DNA of 64,000 bases. Source: Pseudoduganella lurida (GTDB lineage: Bacteria; Pseudomonadota; Gammaproteobacteria; Burkholderiales; Burkholderiaceae_D). The notes under the pieces are model-generated. The model did not search any database. It saw only the letters and a program-made list of their open reading frames with translations, and was not told the origin of the DNA. The stretch spans positions 186,001 through 250,000 of the forward strand of contig NZ_VLLB01000001.1 in the NCBI RefSeq assembly GCF_007830455.1, read 5' to 3'. Of the stretch, positions 50,502 to 59,712 are shown in pieces (positions within the stretch are counted from its first letter, which is position 1; every line of letters starts with the position of its first letter). A program made the translations under genes and the position numbers.

Positions 50502-50576
50502 AAAAATGGGGACAGACCCCATTTTCAAGGAAACGTTTCCTGAAAAATGGGGTCTGTCCCTATTTTCCGTCCACGC
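50502..50576. repeat. Composite palindromic repeat overlapping a gene end
   Basis: Hairpin AAAATGGGG-acaga-CCCCATTTT, then perfect palindrome AGGAAACGTTTCCT (50527-50540), then a related AAAATGGGGTCTGTCCC copy. The right edge supplies the last codon and stop (AAA ATA G) of the GNAT gene at 50560, so the repeat has inserted into or formed at that gene's 3' end. Confidence 0.8.
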
Positions 50577-51081
50577 GCTTGCCGAGGATGATCAGGTCGC
50601 GTTCGATGCCGTCCAGGTTGGCCACGCGGGGGAAGTTGGCCCACTCGCGGAAGCCGAAGCTGCGGAACAGGCCCAGGCTCGGTGCGTTGTGGCCGAAGAT
50701 GAAGCCCAGCACCGTGTGGACGGCGATCTGCGGCGCGTGGCGGATGGCCTCGGCCAGCGCATAGCGGCCCAGTCCCTTGCCGCGCTGGCTCTCGGCGATG
50801 TAGATCGACACTTCGGCCGTGCCGGAATACGCGGGGCGGCCGTAGAAGTTCGAGTACGAGACCCAGCCCAGGATTTCCGGCTTGGCCGATGTGTCGTCCG
50901 CATGCTCGATCACCCACAGGGGACGGCGCTCCGGCTGGTGTTCATGGAACCAGTTCAGCCGCGATTCGACGGAGACCGGCTCCGTGTCGGCAGTGACTTC
51001 GCGCGAGGCGATGGTGCTGTTGTAGATGGCGACGATGGTCGGCAGGTCGTCGAGCGTGGCAAAGCGGTGGCGGAAAGACAT
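50560..51081 (-). CDS. GNAT acetyltransferase, phosphinothricin/methionine-sulfoximine type
   Basis: 173-aa N-acetyltransferase. Typical PAT features: YNSTIASREVTADTEPVSVESRLNWF, WVSYSNFYGRPAYSGTAEVSIYI and the acetyl-CoA loop QRGKGLGRYAL, then FGHNAPSLGLFRSFGF. It likely acetylates a small amine such as methionine sulfoximine or a related analogue. Seven bases after the pilZ stop on the same strand. The extreme C-terminus is shaped by the palindromic repeat. Confidence 0.9.
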   Translation of the reverse strand: MSFRHRFATLDDLPTIVAIYNSTIASREVTADTEPVSVESRLNWFHEHQPERRPLWVIEHADDTSAKPEILGWVSYSNFYGRPAYSGTAEVSIYIAESQRGKGLGRYALAEAIRHAPQIAVHTVLGFIFGHNAPSLGLFRSFGFREWANFPRVANLDGIERDLIILGKRVDGK

Positions 51082-51087
51082 GGGTGC

Positions 51088-51486
51088 TTACAGGGTGTGG
51101 GTGGCGCGCGAGGAACGCAGGGCGGCGCCGAGGATTTCCTCGATGCGGGCGCGGGTGCGCTGGCCCGCTTCGTCGTCCGGGAAATGGACGCCGATGCCCT
51201 GCGCCTTGTTGTTGTTGGCTCCTGCCGGCGTGATCCAGACGACCTTGCCGGCGATTGGGTACTTGTTCGGGTCGTCCATCAGCGACAGGATCAGGTAGAT
51301 CTCGTCGCCGATCTGGTAGGCGCGCCCGGTGGGCACGAACACGCCGCCGTTCTTCAGGAACGGCATGTAGGCCGCATACAGCGCAGCCTTCTCCTTGATG
51401 GCCAGCGACAGCACGGCCGGTCGCGGCGCGGAAGGCGCAGCGCCCGTTCCAGCATTGGCGCCGATACTATTGGGTCCCGTGCTCAT
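51088..51486 (-). CDS. pilZ: PilZ domain protein
   Basis: 132-aa protein with a PilZ fold: VLSLAIKEKAALYAAYMPFLKNGGVFVPT, then YQIGDEIYLILSLMDD and GKVVWITP. The canonical c-di-GMP RxxxR and D/NxSxxG motifs are absent, as in the type IV pilus assembly PilZ subgroup. It sits in the conserved holB-pilZ-tatD neighbourhood, 18 bp downstream of holB. Role: pilus assembly together with PilB. Confidence 0.9.
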   Translation of the reverse strand: MSTGPNSIGANAGTGAAPSAPRPAVLSLAIKEKAALYAAYMPFLKNGGVFVPTGRAYQIGDEIYLILSLMDDPNKYPIAGKVVWITPAGANNNKAQGIGVHFPDDEAGQRTRARIEEILGAALRSSRATHTL

Positions 51487-51503
51487 CGCTTCCCCCTCAT
51501 GCG

Positions 51504-52529
51504 TCATCCCGCGCAGCTGGCACTGTAGTCCAGCAGCATGTCCTCGAGGAACAGCTTGGGCGACAGCGGATGGTCGGACGTGGCGCGGCGCTCGGCCGTG
51601 GCCTTGATCGCGGCCAGCACGCCGGCCACCGCCACCCGGTCCGCCAGCCCCTTCAGTTCGCGCTGGTAGCGGGGATAATACCGGATCCGGCCCGTGAGCT
51701 TCATCGAAAACAGGTCGTACAGCCAGCGCTGCTGCCAGGCGACCACGGAGGTCAACGGCACCTTCTGCATCTTGTCCGCCGTGCGCAGCGCCAGTTCCAC
51801 GGACGGCCGCGCCAGGTACTGCAGCAGCGTGTCCATCTCCTCGCGGTTGCCCGTCTCGGCCTGCGCCAGCGCGGCCAGCGGCGCGCCGCCCTGCTCGCTC
51901 AGCCAGCCGTCCGCATCGGCCACGCCCTGCGCCTGCAGCCAGGCCAGTGCTGCGGCATGGGCGGGCATCGGCAGCGCGAACTTGCGGCAGCGGGACAGGA
52001 TGGTGGGCAGCAGCCGGTCCAGGCTGTTGGAGGCCAGCAGGAACACGGTGCCCGGCGGCGGTTCTTCCAGCGTCTTCAGCAGCGCGTTCGAAGCCGGCGT
52101 GTTCAGCGCCTCGGCGGGATACAGCACCACCACCCGCAGGCCCTGGCGGTGCGTGGAGATGTTCATGAAATCGGCCAGCGCGCGCACCTGCTCGATCTTG
52201 ATTTCCTTCGACGGCTTGGTCTTCTTCTTGTCGTCGCCCTCGCCTTCTTCGCCCGCCTCCTCGTCCAGCGCTTCGGGACGGATGCGGCGAAAATCCGGAT
52301 GGCTGCCCTGCACGAACCAGCCGCATGACGCGCAGGCGTTGCAGGGATGGCCGTCGGTGCGCACGTTCTCGCACAGCAGCGCCTGGGCGAAGTGCTCGAT
52401 GAAGTGGGACTTGCCGGTGCCGACCGGCCCGTGGAACAGCACCGCATGGGGCAGGCGCGCGCGCAGCTGCTGCAGCGTGCTCCAGGCATCTTCCTGCCAG
52501 GGATAGATCGAGGTGTTCAGGGCATCCAT
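51504..52529 (-). CDS. holB: DNA polymerase III delta-prime subunit
   Basis: 341-aa clamp-loader subunit. N-terminal P-loop GPVGTGKSHFIEHF, a four-Cys zinc module (HPCNACASCGWF), HPDFRRI, then a Lys/Glu-rich insertion (about residues 90-112) and the SRC-type sequence LLPTILSRCRKFALP. ALLKTLEEPPPGTVFLL is diagnostic. Start ATG overlaps the tmk stop, so it is coupled with thymidylate kinase, the usual order. Confidence 0.95.
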   Translation of the reverse strand: MDALNTSIYPWQEDAWSTLQQLRARLPHAVLFHGPVGTGKSHFIEHFAQALLCENVRTDGHPCNACASCGWFVQGSHPDFRRIRPEALDEEAGEEGEGDDKKKTKPSKEIKIEQVRALADFMNISTHRQGLRVVVLYPAEALNTPASNALLKTLEEPPPGTVFLLASNSLDRLLPTILSRCRKFALPMPAHAAALAWLQAQGVADADGWLSEQGGAPLAALAQAETGNREEMDTLLQYLARPSVELALRTADKMQKVPLTSVVAWQQRWLYDLFSMKLTGRIRYYPRYQRELKGLADRVAVAGVLAAIKATAERRATSDHPLSPKLFLEDMLLDYSASCAG

Positions 52530-53173
52530 CAGCGCAGTGCTCCGATGATCTGCGCCAGCTCCACGCGGATCGCTTCGATGGAGCGAGTGGAATCGATGAT
52601 GCGGAAGCGCCCCGGCTCCTGCGCGGCGCGGCGCAGGTACTCGTTGCGCGTGGCGGAGAAGAAGTCCGCTTTTTCCTGTTCGAACTTGTCCAGGTCGCGC
52701 GTCGCGTCGAGGCGCGCGCGGGCCACCTCCAGCGGCACGTCGAACAGCAGCGTCAGGTCCGGCGCCAGGTCCGGGTGCACCCATTCGGCCAGCGCTTCGA
52801 GCTTGCGCAGGTCCAGGCCGCGGCCGCCGCCCTGGTAGGCGAAGCTGGCATCGGTGAAGCGGTCGGAGATGACCCAGGCGCCCCGTGCCAATGCCGGTTC
52901 GATGACCTGGGCGATGTGCTCGCGGCGGCTGGCGAACACCAGCAGCGCTTCCGTCTCCAGGTGCATGGACTCGTGCAGCACCAGTTCGCGCAGCTTCTCG
53001 CCCAGCGGCGTGCCGCCCGGCTCGCGGGAACTGACGAGCTCCAGCCCGCGCGCGGCCAGCAGCCCCGCCACGTGCGCGATGTGCGTGGACTTGCCGGCGC
53101 CGTCGATGCCCTCGAATGTGATGAATTTGCCGCGCTGCGCCATGTGCTGTGCCACCCCGTGCTGCCCTGTCAT
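52529..53173 (-). CDS. tmk: Thymidylate kinase
   Basis: 214-aa dTMP kinase. P-loop [14 protein letters not shown](Y/F) motif [19 protein letters not shown] and the LID region. It converts dTMP to dTDP. ATG 53173 overlaps the mltG stop by 4 bp; an ATG at 53143 is also family-like, so the first ten residues are uncertain. Confidence 0.95.
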   Translation of the reverse strand: MTGQHGVAQHMAQRGKFITFEGIDGAGKSTHIAHVAGLLAARGLELVSSREPGGTPLGEKLRELVLHESMHLETEALLVFASRREHIAQVIEPALARGAWVISDRFTDASFAYQGGGRGLDLRKLEALAEWVHPDLAPDLTLLFDVPLEVARARLDATRDLDKFEQEKADFFSATRNEYLRRAAQEPGRFRIIDSTRSIEAIRVELAQIIGALR

Positions 53174-54183
53174 TGCTGTGTTGCCTTGCCGTTCAGTCCG
53201 CGCTGGTACTGGTTGACGGCCTTGTTGTGGTCGTTCAGGTTGTCCGAAAAATGGCTCGTGCCATTGCCGCGCGCCACGAAGTACAGCGCGCCCGTGTGGG
53301 CGGGCGCCAGTGCCGCCGTCAGCGACTGCACGCCCGGCAGCGCGATCGGCGTCGGCGGCAGCCCCACCCGCAGGTAGGTATTGTACGGGGTGTCCGTCTC
53401 CAGGTCCTTCTTGCGGATGTTGCCATCGAAACTGCTGCCGATGCCGTAGATGACGGTGGGGTCGGTCTGCAGCATCATGCCGGCCCGCAGCCGGTTGACG
53501 AACACCGCCGCGATCATGGCCCGCTCGGACTTCTGCCCGGTTTCCTTTTCCACGATCGAGGCCATCGTCAGCGCCTCATAGGGATCCTTGTAAGGCAGGT
53601 CCGCATCGCGCTTGTCCCAGGCCTTCTTCAGGCGGTCCAGCAGCGCGGCATGCGACTGGCGGTAGATGTCCAGTTCGGACGAACCTTTCGCGAACAGGTA
53701 GGTGTCGGGGAAGAACAGCCCTTCCGGCTTCTCGTAGGTCGAGCCGATCTTCGCCATCACTTCGCGGTCGGAGAGTTTGGCCGTGTCGTGCTTCAGGCCC
53801 TGGTGGGCGGCGATCGCCTGGCGCATCTGGCGGAACGTCCAGCCTTCGATGATGGTCAGCGACTCCTGGGCGAATTCGCCGCGCACCAGCTGGTCGATGA
53901 GCCGCAGCGGCGTGGTACCGGGCTTGAGCTCGTACGAGCCGGCCTTCAGGCGGCCGCTCTTGCCGGTGGCCCGCGCCAGCAGGTTGAACAGCAGCGGCTG
54001 GATCGGCACGCCCGCCTCGGCGATCTGCTGGCCGGCGGCATGGGCGCCGCTGCCTTTCGTGATCGCGAACGGCACGCTGTCGCCTTCGACGATGATGGGA
54101 CTCTTCGCCCACCAGTTGAAGCCGGCGCCCGCGATCGCGGCCACCAGCACGCCGAGGCCGAGCGTTTTTGTAATGAATGCCAT
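53170..54183 (-). CDS. mltG: Endolytic murein transglycosylase MltG
   Basis: 337-aa inner-membrane lytic transglycosylase (YceG). One N-terminal membrane helix ([18 protein letters not shown]), a LysM-like segment, and the catalytic region with the essential Glu in [20 protein letters not shown] and [19 protein letters not shown] are characteristic. It ends nascent glycan strands. First gene of the mltG-tmk-holB-pilZ run; divergent from ygfZ. Confidence 0.95.
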   Translation of the reverse strand: MAFITKTLGLGVLVAAIAGAGFNWWAKSPIIVEGDSVPFAITKGSGAHAAGQQIAEAGVPIQPLLFNLLARATGKSGRLKAGSYELKPGTTPLRLIDQLVRGEFAQESLTIIEGWTFRQMRQAIAAHQGLKHDTAKLSDREVMAKIGSTYEKPEGLFFPDTYLFAKGSSELDIYRQSHAALLDRLKKAWDKRDADLPYKDPYEALTMASIVEKETGQKSERAMIAAVFVNRLRAGMMLQTDPTVIYGIGSSFDGNIRKKDLETDTPYNTYLRVGLPPTPIALPGVQSLTAALAPAHTGALYFVARGNGTSHFSDNLNDHNKAVNQYQRGLNGKATQQ

Positions 54184-54336
54184 TGTCTGTCCTGACCGCG
54201 CCTGGTCGTCATGCCGGCCGGCGCCCGTTTTGGGGGGTGCCCGGCGCGATCGGCGCGGGATCTTTATAATGAGCCCGTAATAATAATGCCTAAGCGTGCA
54301 ACTCTGTAGCAATAAGTAGCCAAAGTATCCAACATT

Positions 54337-55344
54337 ATGACCACCTGGAATCAAATTCTCGCTCCCGCCGACACGGCCGTCACCGCCACCGCCCTGGCCG
54401 CCGGCTTTGTCGCGCCCCTCGGCAATCTCGGACTGATCGCCTTCACGGGCGAGGAATCGGCCAAGTTCCTGCACTCGCAGCTGACCAACGATGTGGAGCA
54501 CCTGGGCGGCGCCGACGTGCGCCTGGCCGGCTACTGCTCGCCGAAGGGCCGGCTGCAGGCCAGCTTCCTGATGTGGCGGGACGACCAGTCCGTGTACCTG
54601 CAGCTGGCGCGCGACCTGCAGCCGGCCATCCAGAAACGGCTGTCGATGTTCGTACTGCGCGCGAAGACCAAAGCCGCCGATGCGACCGCGGACCGAGTCA
54701 TGCTGGGGCTTGGTGGCGGCCTGGCAGAAGCGGTGCTGCAGACCTGGTTCGATGCGCTGCCGCCCGCACCGTACACGAAGCTCGATCATCCCCTGGGCAC
54801 GCTGCTGCGCGTGGCCGACGCGTTCGGCGCGCCGCGCTACCTGTGGCTGCTGTCGCCGGAAACGGCTGACATGGTGGCCGCCGAACTGGCCGACCGGCTG
54901 GTGGTGGGCGGCGACGATGCCTGGCGCCTGTCCGACATCCACGCCGGCGTGCCGCTGATCACCACGCCAACGCAGGAGCAGTTCGTGCCGCAGATGATCA
55001 ACTTCGAGCTGCTGGGCGGCGTGAACTTCAAGAAGGGCTGCTATCCGGGCCAGGAGATCGTCGCGCGCAGCCAGTACCTGGGCAAGCTGAAACGCCGCAC
55101 GGCGCTGGCCACCATCGACGATGCGGGCATCACGCCCGGCACCGAGGTGTTCGCGCCCGCCGATCCGGGCCAGCCTTGCGGCATGGTCGTCAATGCCGCG
55201 CCGAACGGTGCCGGCGGCGTCGATGCGCTGGTGGAGATGAAGCTCGATGCGCTGGAAGCGCGCGACGTGCATGCCCGCGCGGCGGACGGTCCGGCACTGC
55301 GTTTCCTGCCACTGCCCTACGCGCTCGACAAGCTCGACGTCTGA
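54337..55344 (+). CDS. ygfZ: YgfZ, folate-binding Fe-S repair protein
   Basis: 335-aa GcvT-fold protein with the signature KGCYPGQEIVARSQYLGKLKRR. It uses tetrahydrofolate to help maintain Fe-S enzymes. The N-terminus contains FLHSQLTNDVEHL. Divergent from mltG with a 153-bp shared upstream region. The stop overlaps the next gene's ATG. Confidence 0.95.
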   Translation: MTTWNQILAPADTAVTATALAAGFVAPLGNLGLIAFTGEESAKFLHSQLTNDVEHLGGADVRLAGYCSPKGRLQASFLMWRDDQSVYLQLARDLQPAIQKRLSMFVLRAKTKAADATADRVMLGLGGGLAEAVLQTWFDALPPAPYTKLDHPLGTLLRVADAFGAPRYLWLLSPETADMVAAELADRLVVGGDDAWRLSDIHAGVPLITTPTQEQFVPQMINFELLGGVNFKKGCYPGQEIVARSQYLGKLKRRTALATIDDAGITPGTEVFAPADPGQPCGMVVNAAPNGAGGVDALVEMKLDALEARDVHARAADGPALRFLPLPYALDKLDV

Positions 55345-55661
55345 TGATGACGCCGACCGGGCAGGTGGACCTGTACGTCTATTACCGCGTCCGCGACGAG
55401 GATGCGGACGCGCTGCTGCCGCAGGTGCGCGCATTGCAGGCGGAACTGGCGGCAGCGCACCGCGTGGTGCCGCAGCTGAAGCGCCGTCCGGAAAGCGCCG
55501 ATGGCGTGCAGACGTGGATGGAGATCTACCCCGGCGTGGCCGCGGATTCTGCCGACGCAATGACCCATGCGATGGCCGAAGCCGTCGCGCTGTCCGGCCT
55601 GCCCCCCTTGCTGGTGGGCCCGCGCCATATCGAAGTGTTCACGGATATCCCATGTGCCTGA
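55344..55661 (+). CDS. DUF4936 family protein
   Basis: 105-aa ferredoxin-like (alpha/beta) protein: VDLYVYYRVRDEDADALLPQVRALQAEL, and PQLKRRPESADGVQTWMEIYPGV. The ATG overlaps the ygfZ stop (TGATG). Conserved next to ygfZ in Burkholderiales; function unknown. Overlaps the NRDE gene by 10 bp. Confidence 0.9.
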   Translation: MMTPTGQVDLYVYYRVRDEDADALLPQVRALQAELAAAHRVVPQLKRRPESADGVQTWMEIYPGVAADSADAMTHAMAEAVALSGLPPLLVGPRHIEVFTDIPCA

Positions 55662-56476
55662 TCGTTTTTGCGTGGCGGGTCGTCCCCGGCGTGCCCCTGA
55701 TTGCCGCCGCCAACCGCGACGAATATTTTGACCGCGCCAGCCTGGCCGCCGCGCCCTGGGAAGAAAACCCGCAGATCGTGGCGGGCCGCGACCTGAAGGC
55801 CGGCGGTAGCTGGATGGGCGTCACGCAGCCGGAAGGGCCGGACGAACAGTGGCCTGCCAATATCTCGCCGCTGCGTGCCCAGTGCGCCGGCGACCGCCTG
55901 GCACCCATCGAGGAACCGGGCAAGGCGCCTTCGCGCTTTGCCGCCATCACGAATATCCGCGCGCCCCACGATTTCAATCCCCATGCGCCCTCGCGCGGCA
56001 TGCTGGTGTCGAACTTCCTGGCCTCGACGGCCAGCGCACGCGAATACGTCGACCAGATCCGCGCCGGCGCGAACGCGTATAACGGTTTCAACCTGGTGCT
56101 GTGCGACGGCGAGGAGCTCGTTTGGTTCTCGAACCGGGGCGATGCGGACCCGCGCAACGGCCAGCCGTTGGGCCCCGGCGTGTACGGACTGTCCAACGCC
56201 CTGCTCGATGCGCCCTGGCCGAAGGTCCTGCGCACCAAGGCCCAGTTCGCAAGCCTGCTGTGCCTGGGCGCGCCGGAAGACGCGTATTTCGAAATGCTGG
56301 CCGATACCACCCGCGCGCCGGACCAGCGCCTGCCCGAGACGGGCGTGCCGCTGGAACGGGAACGGCAGCTCTCCGCCGTGAAGATCGAGTCGCCCGACTA
56401 CGGCACGCGCACCTCCACGGTCGTCAAGCTGTATAACAACGCGCCGGCCGAGCTGCACGAGCTCACGATCCGCTGA
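55652..56476 (+). CDS. NRDE family protein (TANGO2-like)
   Basis: 274-aa Ntn-hydrolase-like protein with the start MCLIVFAW, Cys2 as the probable nucleophile position, and the NRDE motif (AAANRDEYFDR). GGSWMGV and NYN-type NGFNLVL segments are typical. TANGO2 homologues have been linked to haem or lipid handling, but the bacterial role is open. Third gene of the ygfZ operon. Confidence 0.92.
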   Translation: MCLIVFAWRVVPGVPLIAAANRDEYFDRASLAAAPWEENPQIVAGRDLKAGGSWMGVTQPEGPDEQWPANISPLRAQCAGDRLAPIEEPGKAPSRFAAITNIRAPHDFNPHAPSRGMLVSNFLASTASAREYVDQIRAGANAYNGFNLVLCDGEELVWFSNRGDADPRNGQPLGPGVYGLSNALLDAPWPKVLRTKAQFASLLCLGAPEDAYFEMLADTTRAPDQRLPETGVPLERERQLSAVKIESPDYGTRTSTVVKLYNNAPAELHELTIR

Positions 56477-56494
56477 GCCGGCGCAGCCTTCCGT

Positions 56495-57148
56495 TCAGAT
56501 GTCGGTGAACACCTGGTCGGCCGGCAGGCGCGACTTCGGCAGCTTCGCATTGAAATCCTCGGCACTGCTGTAGCCCAGCGAGACGATGACGGTGGCCGAG
56601 AAGCCCTTGTCGCGCAGGCCCAGTTCCGCATCCAGCAGGTCCGCATCGAAGCCTTCCATGGGCGTGGCGCCCACGTCCAGCAGCGCGGCGCCCTGCAGCA
56701 GGTTGCCCAGCGCGATATAGGTCTGCTTCTCGTACCAGTACGGCACGTCCTTCTGCGTGAAGCGGTGCAGATTGGTGTACGACAGGCGCCCTGCCTGCTG
56801 GCCGGTGCGCGCCGCCTCGTTCACGAAGCGACCATCGCGCGCTTCCTGCTCCAGCACGGCGGCCAGCTGGGCATCGTCCGGCGCCACGCGCGTGGCCAGC
56901 ACGATCACATGCGAGGCATCGCGGATCTTCGCGGCGTTGTACTGGAATTTGCCATCGGTGGCTTTCGCAATGCGCTCCTTGCCTTCCGGCGTGGCGGCCA
57001 CGACGAAGTGCCAAGGTTGCGAATTGACCGACGATGGCGCCAGGCGCAGCAGTTCGCGCAGCTGGTCGATGGTCTCGGCCGGAACCTTGCGTTCGCGGTC
57101 GTACGATTTGACGGTGTAGCGCTGGCGTGCCTTGGCAACGATATCCAT
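56495..57148 (-). CDS. NAD(P)H nitroreductase (NfsB-like)
   Basis: 217-aa FMN oxidoreductase. Typical features: RQRYTVKSYD, the LRLAPSSVNSQPWHFVVA FMN region, QTYIALGNLLQGAALLDVGATPMEGF, and GYSSAEDFNAKLPKSR near the C-terminus. It reduces nitroaromatics or quinones using NAD(P)H. Convergent with the NRDE gene, followed upstream by a quinone oxidoreductase gene. Confidence 0.92.
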   Translation of the reverse strand: MDIVAKARQRYTVKSYDRERKVPAETIDQLRELLRLAPSSVNSQPWHFVVAATPEGKERIAKATDGKFQYNAAKIRDASHVIVLATRVAPDDAQLAAVLEQEARDGRFVNEAARTGQQAGRLSYTNLHRFTQKDVPYWYEKQTYIALGNLLQGAALLDVGATPMEGFDADLLDAELGLRDKGFSATVIVSLGYSSAEDFNAKLPKSRLPADQVFTDI

Positions 57149-57223
57149 GTGTTCTCCTGGTTCAGTTGTGGGTGAGCGCTGCCATCGTCCGCGATGGACA
57201 GCGCGTCATTGCAAGTGTGTCGC

Positions 57224-58231
57224 TCAGAAGCCTTCGAGCACCAGCTTGCCGCGGGCCTTGCCGCTCTCGATGATGGCGTGGGCGCGGCGCAGGTTGGCGG
57301 CATCGATACGGCCGATCCGTTCGCCCACCGTGGTGCGCAGCTCGCCCGCATCCACCAGCGCGGCGACGCGGTCGAGGATCTCGCGCTGACGGTCCATGTC
57401 CGGCGTCTCGAACATCGAGCGCGTGAACATCAGTTCCCAGTGCAGCGAGATGCTCTTGCGCTTGAGCGGCATGGCATCCAGCGTGGCCGGGTCGTCGATC
57501 AGCGCGAACTGGCCCTGCGGCGCCAGCATGTCGACGATGTCGGCATAGTGCTGGTCGGTGTGCGTCAGGCTGATGACGATGTCGGCGTACTCGAAGCCCA
57601 GTGCCTGCAGCTGCGCCTTCATCGGCTTGGCATGGTCGATCACGTGGTGGGCACCGGCAGCGCGCACCCACTGCTGCGTTTCGTTACGCGACGCCGTGCC
57701 GATCACGGTCAGGCCCGTCAGCTTCGCGGCCAGCTGCGTGAGGATCGAACCGACGCCTCCCGAGGCGCCGATCACCAGCAGCGTGCGGCCCTGCCCTGCG
57801 CCTTCCACGACCTTCAGGCGGTCGAACAGCAGTTCCCAGGCCGTCAGCGACGTCAGCGGCAGCGCGGCCGCGTCGGCGAAGTCCAGCGTCTTCGGCTTGT
57901 GGCCCACGATGCGCTCGTCCACCAGATGCAGCTCGCTGTAGGAGCCGGGACGGGTCAGCGAGCCCGCATAGAACACTTCGTCGCCCGGCTGGAAGCCGGT
58001 GACTTCCGCACCGACTGCTTCGACGATGCCCGCGGCATCCCAGCCCACCACGCGCGCCTCGGTCACGGCAACGCCCTTGCGGATCTTCGTATCGACCGGG
58101 TTGACCGACACAGCGTGCACGCGCACCAGCAGGTCGCGCGGGCCAGGCATCGGATCCGGTAGCTCCATTTCGTGAAGCGAATCGGGCTGGTCGATGGGCA
58201 GGCCGTTCTGCGTATAGACAATGCTTTTCAT
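57224..58231 (-). CDS. Zinc-independent MDR oxidoreductase, quinone reductase-like
   Basis: 335-aa medium-chain dehydrogenase. NADPH site VIGASGGVGSILTQLAA and the family start MKSIVYTQNGLPI (ATG 58231; ten codons upstream are not conserved). VNPVDTKIRKG and GWDAAGIVEAVG are typical of zinc-type ADH-like quinone reductases that lack the catalytic zinc ligands. Divergent from a LysR regulator with about 109 bp between; the regulator probably controls it. Confidence 0.9.
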   Translation of the reverse strand: MKSIVYTQNGLPIDQPDSLHEMELPDPMPGPRDLLVRVHAVSVNPVDTKIRKGVAVTEARVVGWDAAGIVEAVGAEVTGFQPGDEVFYAGSLTRPGSYSELHLVDERIVGHKPKTLDFADAAALPLTSLTAWELLFDRLKVVEGAGQGRTLLVIGASGGVGSILTQLAAKLTGLTVIGTASRNETQQWVRAAGAHHVIDHAKPMKAQLQALGFEYADIVISLTHTDQHYADIVDMLAPQGQFALIDDPATLDAMPLKRKSISLHWELMFTRSMFETPDMDRQREILDRVAALVDAGELRTTVGERIGRIDAANLRRAHAIIESGKARGKLVLEGF

Positions 58232-58340
58232 GTTGACGAAACCTCCTTCGGTTAGTTGCATCTAGTGTGCAGCACAAAACACATTGTAAAAACCCCTATA
58301 ATCGATAAGCACTTTCACTCGCCGAGAGAAAATACCGGGC

Positions 58341-59249
58341 ATGACGATCCACCTGAACGACCTCGCGCTGTTCGTCCGCACGGCGGCCTGCGGCAGCTTC
58401 ACCAAGGCCGCCCGCGAAGCCAACCTGCTGCCCGGCCAGGTCAGTGCCGCCATCCTGCGGCTGGAACGGGACCTGGCCATTCGCCTGTTCGCCCGCTCCA
58501 CCCGGAGCCTGCGGTTGACCGATGAAGGCGAGCGCTACCTGCCCTACGCGCGGGACGTGATCGCCCTGCTGCACAGCGGCCGCGAGGAACTGCGCCGCAG
58601 CGACGAGACATTGAGCGGCACGCTGCAGATCGCCGCTCCTTCCGACTTCGGCCGCAATATCCTGCTGCCCTGGCTGACCTCGTTCCGGCGCCAGCATCCG
58701 GGGCTGGAATTGCGCGTGCAGTTTTCCGACCACGTGACGGACGTGTTCCGCGATCCCGTCGATATCGCGCTGCGCTACGGGTCCGTGGAGGATGCCAGCT
58801 TCGTCGCCCTGCCCGTCGCACCGGACAACCGGCGCGTGCTGGTGGCAGCGCCCGCCTACCTGGCCGACCATGGCGCACCCGACACGCTGGACGAGCTGCC
58901 GCAGCACGCCTGCCTGCTCTGGCACATCAACGGGCGGCTGTACGACAAATGGGGATTTCCGACGCCCCAGGGACGGCGTACGGTGCAGGTAAAAGGTCCG
59001 CTGGCCAGCGATGACGCGGACGTGGTGCGGCGCTGGGCCATCGCCGGCGAAGGCATCGCCTATAAATCGTGGCTCGACGTGCGCGACGATGTGCAGGCCG
59101 GCCGGCTGGCGGTGGTGCTGCCGGAGCAGCCGGGCGAGAGCGCGCCGCTGCAGCTCATCTGTCCGCACCGGCGCCAGTTTTCGCCGGCGGTGCAGCAGCT
59201 GCATGCACTACTGGCGGAGCGCTGCGCGGCGCTGGGTGTTCCGCCCTAG
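58341..59249 (+). CDS. LysR-family transcriptional regulator
   Basis: 302-aa LTTR. N-terminal winged HTH (LALFVRTAACGSFTKAAREANLLPGQVSAAILRLERDLAIRLF) and a periplasmic-binding-like effector domain (TLQIAAPSDFGRNILLPWL). Divergent from the quinone oxidoreductase at 57224-58231, the classical layout for control of that gene. Effector unknown. Confidence 0.93.
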   Translation: MTIHLNDLALFVRTAACGSFTKAAREANLLPGQVSAAILRLERDLAIRLFARSTRSLRLTDEGERYLPYARDVIALLHSGREELRRSDETLSGTLQIAAPSDFGRNILLPWLTSFRRQHPGLELRVQFSDHVTDVFRDPVDIALRYGSVEDASFVALPVAPDNRRVLVAAPAYLADHGAPDTLDELPQHACLLWHINGRLYDKWGFPTPQGRRTVQVKGPLASDDADVVRRWAIAGEGIAYKSWLDVRDDVQAGRLAVVLPEQPGESAPLQLICPHRRQFSPAVQQLHALLAERCAALGVPP

Positions 59250-59692
59250 AAAACGTGGCGCATCTCGACGTGCGCGATGCCTGCTTCGAAGAACTCCGCG
59301 CCCACCTGCGTGAAGCCGTGGGCCAGGTAGAACGGCGCGGCATGCGTCTGGGCCGACAGGATGACTTCCGCATGTCCGCGATCGCGCGCCTGCGACATCA
59401 GCCCGCGCAGCAGCGCGCCGCCGACACCCGTGCCGCGGACGGCCTTCGACACCGCCATCCGGCCGATATGGCCGTCGGGCAGCAGGCGGCCGGTACCAAC
59501 GGCCGTGCCGCTCGCATCGTAGGCCACGGCATGCAGGCAGACCGCGTCCTTCTCGTCCATTTCCAGTTCCGGCGGCACGTTCTGCTCCTGCACGAAGACG
59601 GCCAGGCGGATCGTTTGCGCATCGGCGCTGAGCGTGGCCCAGTCGCCGTAGCGGATGGCCAGCGGGGCCACGGGAGTGCTTGAATCGTTCAT
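59246..59692 (-). CDS. GNAT acetyltransferase
   Basis: 148-aa ElaA/YjcF-like acetyltransferase. It has VFVQEQNVPPELEMDEKD, the acetyl-CoA loop RGTGVGGALLRGLM and the AQTHAAPFYLAHGF substrate region. Last gene of the minus-strand run with the MDR, SDR and Dabb genes; overlaps the LysR gene end by 4 bp. Substrate unknown. Confidence 0.9.
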   Translation of the reverse strand: MNDSSTPVAPLAIRYGDWATLSADAQTIRLAVFVQEQNVPPELEMDEKDAVCLHAVAYDASGTAVGTGRLLPDGHIGRMAVSKAVRGTGVGGALLRGLMSQARDRGHAEVILSAQTHAAPFYLAHGFTQVGAEFFEAGIAHVEMRHVF

Positions 59693-59712
59693 GGGCTTCG
59701 AATTCCGTTCGT